The translations under genes and the position numbers were made by a program. Source: Massilia norwichensis (GTDB taxonomy: Bacteria > Pseudomonadota > Gammaproteobacteria > Burkholderiales > Burkholderiaceae_D). Taken from it: DNA of 64,000 bases. This document shows positions 20,274-26,552 of this stretch, in pieces; the first letter of the stretch is position 1, and every line of letters starts with the position of its first letter. The notes beneath the pieces were generated by a model. The model was not told the origin of the DNA and searched no databases. It was given only the letters and a program-made list of their open reading frames with translations. The stretch is from the NCBI RefSeq assembly GCF_024753245.1, contig NZ_JANUGX010000029.1, forward strand, positions 25,688 to 89,687, written 5' to 3'.

Positions 20274-21653
20274 ATGACCGATGAATTCGAGAATGCATTG
20301 GCGTGGTTCTGTTCAGCGCCCGGCGACTGGATTGAAAGCGGCAGGAAAAACCTGGCTGCCGGTGCTGAATGGGTATGGGAGGTGTTGCAGGGTGACTTCA
20401 ATGATAGCGCCAGTACGGCGCAGGTCGTGACCGGGACCATTATCTCGATGATTCCTTTTGTTGACCAGATTTGCGATGTACGGGATTTGGTTGCGAACTG
20501 CAAAAGCATTAAACACGAGCCGGATAACACCTGGCGGTGGGTGGCGCTTGTACTGAGCCTGATTGGTTTGTTTCCGGGCCTGGGATCGCTTTTCAAAGGC
20601 TGCTTCAAAGTTGCTTTCGCCTCCATGCGCAAAGTCGGCACAGCGAGCGGTGTCACACCACGGCTTGCGCTGCACGCGGATGAGGCGGTGGCGCAGTTGA
20701 ACCGCTTTCTCGAGCGTCCCGAGATCGTCAAGTCACTCAAGGCGCTCAAATGGGACAACCCCTACAAGGTTCTTGCTGCCAACTTGCGCACGCTTGCTGC
20801 AAAGGTCAACACAGGGGCGCTTCTACGTGCATTCAACGAGGCACAGAATGCTGCCGAGAGCTTGCTGAATCTGGTGAAACGGTGGGGCGGCAGTTCATTG
20901 GCTGCCAAGGCAGACGAATTGATCGCAATGATCTCAGGGGTTCATCGCAAGGCAGATCGGAAGTTGGCGGAGGCAGTGAAGCCAGTTCAAGACTTTTTGA
21001 ACCAGCTGGCCCGGCGGCTCGATATCGAGGCAGATGTGGCACATCGGGCTTATCTGGATACCGTCAACTCGCATGCTTTTAAGAAGTTGGCGGAGGCAGA
21101 GGAAGTGGCAGCCTTTGGGAAGGCGAAGCCCGGCTGGGTGGACACGACAGGAAAAGAAACTTATCAGGCCCTTCGTAAAGCTCCGTCGGCGCAACCTGGA
21201 TGGCCAAGTATTAAGGACTATCACACTTTCCATACCATGCATCCTGTAACCATTCCTCCCAATAATAAGCTGTATCGGATCATCGATCCTAAATCAAAGG
21301 ACAACAGTATTTGTTGGATGAGCGAAAGCGAGTTTAAGAAATTGAAGTCGAAAGATGATTGGCGCCGGAAATTCGCTGTATGGGCGAACTGGAATAGCAA
21401 CGGAGAATTTATCACTTACACGGTTCCGTCTGGCTCCGGATTAAACGTTTGGGAAGGCATAACAGCGTCGCAAAGACTAAAAAACACAAACTATGTACTA
21501 GAAGGCGGAGCTATTCAAATCGTTGTTGACCCCACCCATATGGAAAAGGTACATATTTCTCCTAGGCAGAAGACAGGGTGGGGATATGACGACTTAGGTA
21601 CAGACAATGACCTCGTAGGTGTGCCTGTACAAATGAATAACTGGGCGGAATAG
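20274..21653 (+). CDS. putative T6SS effector with hydrophobic N-terminal region and unassigned C-terminal toxin domain
   Basis: 459 residues from the ATG at 20274 (GGGAC upstream); a GTG/ATG further up would overlap vgrG. Residues about 40-115 contain two hydrophobic stretches (VVTGTIISMIPFVDQICDV and WVALVLSLIGLFPGLGSLF), as in T6SS effectors that cross the inner membrane or need a chaperone. A helical middle follows (120-290). The C-terminal ~130 residues begin LYRIIDP and include WRRKFAVWANWN, GLNVWEG, LEGGAIQ and TGWGYDD. This block looks like a polymorphic-toxin domain, conceivably an NAD-using fold (Arg in the first strand, EGGxxQ loop), but that is speculation. A probable immunity gene follows at once. 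GC content falls sharply within the gene. Confidence 0.75.
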   Translation: MTDEFENALAWFCSAPGDWIESGRKNLAAGAEWVWEVLQGDFNDSASTAQVVTGTIISMIPFVDQICDVRDLVANCKSIKHEPDNTWRWVALVLSLIGLFPGLGSLFKGCFKVAFASMRKVGTASGVTPRLALHADEAVAQLNRFLERPEIVKSLKALKWDNPYKVLAANLRTLAAKVNTGALLRAFNEAQNAAESLLNLVKRWGGSSLAAKADELIAMISGVHRKADRKLAEAVKPVQDFLNQLARRLDIEADVAHRAYLDTVNSHAFKKLAEAEEVAAFGKAKPGWVDTTGKETYQALRKAPSAQPGWPSIKDYHTFHTMHPVTIPPNNKLYRIIDPKSKDNSICWMSESEFKKLKSKDDWRRKFAVWANWNSNGEFITYTVPSGSGLNVWEGITASQRLKNTNYVLEGGAIQIVVDPTHMEKVHISPRQKTGWGYDDLGTDNDLVGVPVQMNNWAE

Positions 21654-21662
21654 GAGCGAGAT

Positions 21663-22619
21663 ATGCCAGTCAAAGTCAATCCACAGGAAATATATCTACT
21701 GGAGCGTTATAGTTCATTGGCATATTTTGGTGAGCTGCGAGACACGTGGGAAAAAGTGGTCAAGCATGTTGAATCATGTTTGCAATATTATTTATCCGAT
21801 CTTCCCGCAAATTATCGGTCAATGCCACTGCCAGCACAGGCAGACATCGTTTGGGAAGAGCGGATTCTACCGAACTTTCGCCACACATTGCAGAGCCTGT
21901 ACACAGGCTTCATTGAGCTCAGTCATGGTGATATTTCTGCTCTTGAATATGCGAATGGTCCAGTAAATGACGTTATAGGCCAGCGCCGAGACTATTCGCC
22001 AGATTGGATGTCGAAAGAAGACCAGGAAATATACGAAAAGCTTTTGATGAAAGCGGCAACGATGGCAGGGTACCTTACGGGAACAAGCGGTGCTTACTGG
22101 AGGCCCTTGGATCTGTCGAATTATTCAAGCGAATTCGAACCATTTGATTCACCAGCTCGATGGCCACTCTATCGTATTAATCAAAAAATATCGGTTCGGA
22201 GCGGCATAAAAACACCGCAAAATGGTATATACGTACCGGACCTGGATAATAGCTGTGCCCAGTTCCTGAGCACCTATTACAACGAGGCGCCACAAACTGT
22301 TGTTATTGTTGGTTATAGAGATCTTCTCGATCTAAGAACCCGGGAGAAATACGGCGAAGAGCCAATTCTTGAAAAAAAGGATTGCACCTGGTATTTGGTG
22401 GAGCGTGCATCGGATTCGGACAGTGCGCAGCAAGTAGAGCACTCCAAGTCTTCCCAACTCAAGCGCGTAACGGGCGGGCAGCCATGCCCAGAAGATGGAT
22501 ATTATTTCACTCCTGCGCGTGCCGATTCGCGAAGACTATTCAAGCGAGGAGAAATGATGCCTGATTTAGGGGCCAATTATGGAGTGAAAATAGGGCAGTG
22601 GGATGTAAAGCAAGAGTGA
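21663..22619 (+). CDS. probable T6SS immunity protein for the adjacent effector
   Basis: 318 residues, nine bases after the effector stop, ATG preceded by GGAGCGAG. The N-terminal ~130 residues are helical, without a signal peptide or membrane segment, so it should act in the cytoplasm. The C-terminal part (GGQPCPEDGYYFTPAR, FKRGEMMPDL, YGVKIGQWD) resembles the shared C-terminal module of immunity proteins of the Imm71/Imm72 kind. AT content is much higher than in neighbouring genes. Immunity function is inferred from position and that resemblance. Confidence 0.65.
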   Translation: MPVKVNPQEIYLLERYSSLAYFGELRDTWEKVVKHVESCLQYYLSDLPANYRSMPLPAQADIVWEERILPNFRHTLQSLYTGFIELSHGDISALEYANGPVNDVIGQRRDYSPDWMSKEDQEIYEKLLMKAATMAGYLTGTSGAYWRPLDLSNYSSEFEPFDSPARWPLYRINQKISVRSGIKTPQNGIYVPDLDNSCAQFLSTYYNEAPQTVVIVGYRDLLDLRTREKYGEEPILEKKDCTWYLVERASDSDSAQQVEHSKSSQLKRVTGGQPCPEDGYYFTPARADSRRLFKRGEMMPDLGANYGVKIGQWDVKQE

Positions 22620-23123
22620 CGGAAGCTATGATGCGATTTTCGGCAATGGTTTGTATCAGCTTGGCTTTGCAGGGGTAGTACATGCCAACGATTATAAAGA
22701 AATGAAAATGCAGGGCGATACACATCCTAATTCTTGCAGTGCGGAACAAAAAAAGGATTTTGTGGGAAAGGGTCGCTAAAGCTAAGGTGTCTGATGATTA
22801 TCAAGCCCTAAAAATAATTAAACTAATTCTTTGCGTTTCAAATGCCAAAGAAAATCGTAATGCTCTAATGTCATTATTTGGAAAAAGGGGCTGTGAAGAG
22901 GTCGAAGCGACAGGAAAAATCCGCGTGTTAAACCATTGCACTAATGGAAATAGTTGTTACCGACACTATGGCATCAGGTAACGTGTGGAATACAACGCTT
23001 TCTGCCGAACGAAAGAAAATCAGTTGGCGGTACTTTGCAAACGAAGCATGCGTGAAGGGAGCAACGCTTGCTTACAGCCATTCGAAGTGGACTATTTGTG
23101 AAATCGGGGAAGCATGTGAATAG
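22616..23123 (+). pseudogene. frameshifted gene for a small Cys-rich exported protein
   Basis: Three overlapping frames join into one plausible protein of about 165 residues. The first part has a signal-like MMRFSAMVCISLALQG that meets a stop at about 22676, and the +1 frame continues VVHANDYKEMKMQGD to 22779. A second frame continues AKAKVSDDYQALKIIKLILC to 22981. A third, from 22968, gives NVWNTTLSAERKKISWRYF to a TAG at 23123. At least three indels are needed, one probably near the seven-A run at 22748-22754. Eight Cys residues are spread along the product, suggesting a disulfide-bonded periplasmic protein. Alternatively the indels are sequencing errors. No family recognised. Confidence 0.55.
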
Positions 23124-23144
23124 AACATATGAGAGGACAACTTC

Positions 23145-23342
23145 ATCGCCAAACCACTAAAAGGCTCAGTAACAAGATTTCCCAAGGCGGCAGTGTCATC
23201 GAAGCCTCTCCGCACAGCGATATCGACGGGGCGACACTGCCCGCCTGGGCGATAAGGTCAGATGCTCAAGCACAGCATGGTTACCATCGCCAACGGCGAT
23301 TCAACCTTGATCATCGGCGGCAAATTTGGCCAGCACCGTTAA
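23145..23342 (+). pseudogene. decayed PAAR gene fragment
   Basis: The DNA matches the first two-thirds of the intact PAAR gene at 23880 (KISxGGSVIExSPHSDIDG and the GDSTLIIxGK region). The start codon has become ATC, single-base deletions after the DIDG codons and in the TGCTCAAGC region shift the frame, and the DGDKTSCG end is missing. It is a dead duplicate or a remnant of recombination between PAAR copies. Confidence 0.75.
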
Positions 23343-23359
23343 GCCGGCCTTATCTTTAG

Positions 23360-23695
23360 TCAATTGGTCTTCGTTAGCTCAATTCCATCGACAACCATTT
23401 TCTGCATGCCTCCATCTTGATAAGGTGGTTTGCTTACCACAAAAGTTGTTTTAACAGGTCCTACCCCTACGTCGAAATTGTCTCCGCTAAATCCTTGGAG
23501 CGGAGCATCAACCGACGTCGTTCCACCCTCTTTCAATCGTTTGTACTTGACCGAGCCAACCTGCGTAATCAGGAGGTACATCGTCTTGCCCTGCCATTCG
23601 CCAACATATCCCAGCTTCTCCTGTGGCACAGATTTGCTGCAGCCAGAAAAAGAAGCCAGTAAAGCAAAAAACACTAACCATTTTGAATGCTTCAT
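23360..23695 (-). CDS. small lipoprotein, 111 residues, possible T6SS-associated immunity protein
   Basis: Start ATG at 23695 with GGAGG upstream (an ATG 15 bases earlier is less well placed). The signal peptide ends in a lipobox (SFSGC, Cys19), so the mature protein is membrane-anchored in the periplasm. The mature part (GEWQGKTMYLLITQVG...FDVGVGPVKTTFVV...MVVDGIELT) looks like a compact beta-strand fold. It lies antisense to the other cargo genes, between the dead and intact PAAR copies. Periplasmic lipoproteins in such places often neutralise cell-envelope toxins, but here that is inference. Confidence 0.7.
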   Translation of the reverse strand: MKHSKWLVFFALLASFSGCSKSVPQEKLGYVGEWQGKTMYLLITQVGSVKYKRLKEGGTTSVDAPLQGFSGDNFDVGVGPVKTTFVVSKPPYQDGGMQKMVVDGIELTKTN

Positions 23696-23879
23696 ACGCA
23701 ACCTCCACATGGAAAATATGTCGTGGGTATGGAATGAACTCGCCGATTGATGGCTTTGGAAAGATACAAGATACGACAGGTGGAGAGAAACATTTGCGCA
23801 ACGTCATCTCGGTAAAGCCGCATCATTATTAAATGTTGACTGTTAAGGAAGAGCTTTCTAACGCATTTAGGGAGTTTTC

Positions 23880-24143
23880 ATGGCAGGACCATTAATCAGA
23901 TTAGGCGACAAAATCTCCCACGGCGGCAGCGTCATCGAAGGCTCGCCGCACAGCGATATCGACGGAGTCGGCATTGCCCGCATGGGCGATAAAGCCAGTT
24001 GCTCCAAGCATGGCACGGTCACGATCGCCAGCGGCGATTCAACCTTGATCATCGACGGCAAACCTGCCGCGCGGGATGGCGACAAGACTTCTTGCGGCGC
24101 CGTCCTGATCGCCGGCCAACAAAGCACCCTTGACAAGATTTAA
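23880..24143 (+). CDS. PAAR-domain spike tip protein
   Basis: 87 residues, a single PAAR domain with nothing attached. The repeats GDKISHGGSVIEGSPHSDIDG and GDKASCSKHGTVTIASGDSTLIIDGKPAARDGDKTSCG carry the His/Cys zinc ligands; the last PAAR repeat is complete. It sharpens the VgrG tip and recruits cargo. The Tla3-like gene starts nine bases after its stop, so they form an operon. Confidence 0.93.
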   Translation: MAGPLIRLGDKISHGGSVIEGSPHSDIDGVGIARMGDKASCSKHGTVTIASGDSTLIIDGKPAARDGDKTSCGAVLIAGQQSTLDKI

Positions 24144-24152
24144 TCGAAGACG

Positions 24153-25556
24153 ATGTCCACAAATCCTGCCCTGCTTTCCCACGAGCGTGTCATCCCTGAC
24201 TGGCTCAAGTCCGGTGCCCTGGCCACATTCGTCGTAGTGGCATGTTGGGGCTGCGTGATTAGCTATTGGCGTACGACGGGCAGCAATCCCCAAGCGAAGG
24301 ACATATTTCTCTACATGCTCGGCTTGCCGGCATGCCTGCTTCTTCTGTGCTTCGCCGGCCGCAAGCTTTTCAGTCGAGCTATTCCTGCTGCCGCGGCTAC
24401 CTCGTGCGCACCTGTACTGGCAAATGCCGCGCCTGCCCGACATATGCCGCTGGCAATCATAGGGGCGTCGCTACGCCTGCCGCATGGTGCGTCGCCGGAA
24501 GAGCTGGCATCGGCGATGGCCGGCAATAAGGCGCGCGCCGACCTGGATAAAGAACTGGTCGACGATGATGGCTTCCCGGTCATGACCGCCCGAAGCAGTG
24601 AAGCGGTCGACGAAGTGCTGCAAGAGGAAATCGCGGAATGGCTGGCCCTGAATGGCTTGGCCGATGTGCATTTCAACGATGAGCAATGGCGCGCGCTGAC
24701 GCTGGCAAGTGCCGTGGTCGCCGAACTGGCTGCGCATGCAGCGGGCCCCCTGCTATATCAGGTCGAGACACAGGCGAAACTGCAATTGGTGCCGATCCTG
24801 CCGACTGAATGGGAGAGGGAGCACAGGGAGACGGCCAACATATGGCTCAAGCACACGGTGGCACGCTACGGCTGGCCCGCAGACCGGATCGTTTTGGCTA
24901 TGGAAGACAAGAGCCCATCCGCAGCGCTCAAGCAACTCGCGCATGGCGCTGCGCCGGTGGATGAACCGGTGATCGCTATGGTTGTGGCGTGTGCTTCTGA
25001 TATCGGTGACGAAACAGTGGCCCGATGGGCTGCCGGCAAGTTCTTGTTCACTGCATCGCACCCACAAGGGCAAATTCCTGGGGAAGGTGCAGTCGGGCTG
25101 TCGGTGACGAACCGGAGCAGCTTGGCCCAGGCCTCAACTGTTGTGCTGCTGGATGGCGTCGAGGAGGCGAACCGGAATAGCTCAGCCGATGAGGTCAAAC
25201 GCAGCGAGCCGGGCATATTCAAGGAGCTGATCGAGCGCGCTTGCAAGGGGAGCGGCATCGTAGCATCCGAGGTGGCGATGCTGCTTGCCGACACTGGGCA
25301 TCGCTCCAGCCGTGTGCTGGAACTGATGGAACAGGTTTCGGTAGGTTGCCCTCAACTCGATGAAACGGATGATGTGCTACGTGTCGGTGTGGCCAGCGGC
25401 ACCTGCGGGGCTGTGCCTTTCATGGCTGCGCTGGCCTTGGGGCGGTACTACGTGACCGAGCGTGGCGCGCCCGTGCTTTGTGTCAGCAATGAGGACCCTT
25501 ACCGCCGAGTGGTCGCAGTGGTCCGGTCTTCGGATACGCCTTCCACTGCTGAATGA
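24153..25556 (+). CDS. Tla3/DUF2875-like T6SS effector adaptor
   Basis: 467 residues with two N-terminal membrane segments (about 19-38 and 51-69), then a soluble domain that begins LAIIGASLRLPHGASPEEL and includes RADLDKELVDDDGFPVMTAR. This layout and the DDxGFPVxxAR segment fit the DUF2875 proteins, of which Tla3 loads the lipase Tle3 onto VgrG. The C-terminal half has a ketosynthase-like thiolase feel (ASDIGDETVARWAAG, SVTNRSSLAQAS). No lipase gene is present in the window, so its client may be another effector. Family assignment is from memory of motif shape. Confidence 0.6.
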   Translation: MSTNPALLSHERVIPDWLKSGALATFVVVACWGCVISYWRTTGSNPQAKDIFLYMLGLPACLLLLCFAGRKLFSRAIPAAAATSCAPVLANAAPARHMPLAIIGASLRLPHGASPEELASAMAGNKARADLDKELVDDDGFPVMTARSSEAVDEVLQEEIAEWLALNGLADVHFNDEQWRALTLASAVVAELAAHAAGPLLYQVETQAKLQLVPILPTEWEREHRETANIWLKHTVARYGWPADRIVLAMEDKSPSAALKQLAHGAAPVDEPVIAMVVACASDIGDETVARWAAGKFLFTASHPQGQIPGEGAVGLSVTNRSSLAQASTVVLLDGVEEANRNSSADEVKRSEPGIFKELIERACKGSGIVASEVAMLLADTGHRSSRVLELMEQVSVGCPQLDETDDVLRVGVASGTCGAVPFMAALALGRYYVTERGAPVLCVSNEDPYRRVVAVVRSSDTPSTAE

Positions 25557-25592
25557 GCGTTGGTTCTGCCATCACCTTTGAAAGGTTCGCTC

Positions 25593-26552
25593 ATGAAAAA
25601 TAGTTTTGTGTTCATCGGCGCGCTGGCCGTCATCGCGAGCCTGCAAAGCACTGCGGTTTGGGCAGAGCCTGGCCCGAAGACAGGGCCGTCAACCCCGAAC
25701 GTCGATCTCGATGGGCGTATCAAGGCATTGGTCGTGAAAGTGAAAGCTTCCTTGCGTCCGCTAAAAGGTGGAACGTTCGAGATGGGAGACTGGGGTACGG
25801 CATCCGGGCAGCATTACGATCTCGATACCTGGTCCCGGCCTTTGCATAAGGTAACGCTCGATGGGTTTTCGATGATGGCGTACAAAGTGGCTTATGAAGA
25901 CTTCGATGTGTTCACGGATGCCACAGGAAATGAGCGCATCAATATGGATAAGTTGAGTATCAAAGACCGGCAACCGAGGCGTCCTGCCGGAGTCAGTTGG
26001 TACGGCGCTAAAGCTTATTGCCAATGGCTCGGTAAAATAACTGGAATGCCATTCGATTTGCCAACAGAAGCGCAATGGGAATATGCAGCTCGATCGGGTG
26101 GGACGCGTGTACTATTTTCTACTGATAATGGGAAAATTGAACGGCCTCGAAATTTCCCGAAGGACTGGCGTCATGAAGCGAAACAACCGCCTCCGCCCGA
26201 AATAGGTAGTTATCCCGCCAATCCTGCTGGACTATACGGCATGTCAGAAGATAATGGGGAATGGGTAAATGACTGGTTTGATGAGGATTATTATAAGAAA
26301 TCGCCGGAATTTAATCCTGCAGGGCCGGCTACTGGAAGTAAAAAAGTGCTGCGGGGCAGCGTAGGCGGAATTGCTGAAATGTCGGCAATGGTATTTATGC
26401 GAGCTTCAGCAGATCCGCAACCAAAGCACGACACTTATCCCAATGGATTCGATGATGAAAAGCGCATTGAAGTTCCCTTTCCAGGATACTCGGGATATAA
26501 AAGCGATAATTTCCGTTGTGTTTCAAATAGCATTCAAAAGCTTATCAAGTGA
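25593..26552 (+). CDS. exported SUMF1/formylglycine-generating enzyme-like protein
   Basis: 319 residues from the ATG at 25593 (AAGG eight bases upstream). The signal peptide cuts near AVWAEPG. The FGE-sulfatase (C-type-lectin-like) fold is shown by GTFEMGDWG, GVSWYGAKAYCQWLG, DLPTEAQWEYAAR, GLYGMSEDNGEWVNDWF and the C-terminal NFRCVSN. The Cys pair that binds copper in true FGE is not evident, so it is more likely a periplasmic binding or PvdO-like protein. It shares the operon with PAAR and the Tla3-like gene and overlaps the end of the convergent effector gene by eight bases. Confidence 0.82.
   Translation: MKNSFVFIGALAVIASLQSTAVWAEPGPKTGPSTPNVDLDGRIKALVVKVKASLRPLKGGTFEMGDWGTASGQHYDLDTWSRPLHKVTLDGFSMMAYKVAYEDFDVFTDATGNERINMDKLSIKDRQPRRPAGVSWYGAKAYCQWLGKITGMPFDLPTEAQWEYAARSGGTRVLFSTDNGKIERPRNFPKDWRHEAKQPPPPEIGSYPANPAGLYGMSEDNGEWVNDWFDEDYYKKSPEFNPAGPATGSKKVLRGSVGGIAEMSAMVFMRASADPQPKHDTYPNGFDDEKRIEVPFPGYSGYKSDNFRCVSNSIQKLIK

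Noticed and set aside
22739..22981. An 80-codon stand-alone gene
   Set aside because: Frames before and after continue the same protein, so it is one segment of a frameshifted gene.
24153..25556. Beta-ketoacyl synthase-like enzyme
   Set aside because: The thiolase-like impression is weak and no catalytic Cys-His-His set is seen; the T6SS context and N-terminal helices fit a Tla3-like adaptor better.
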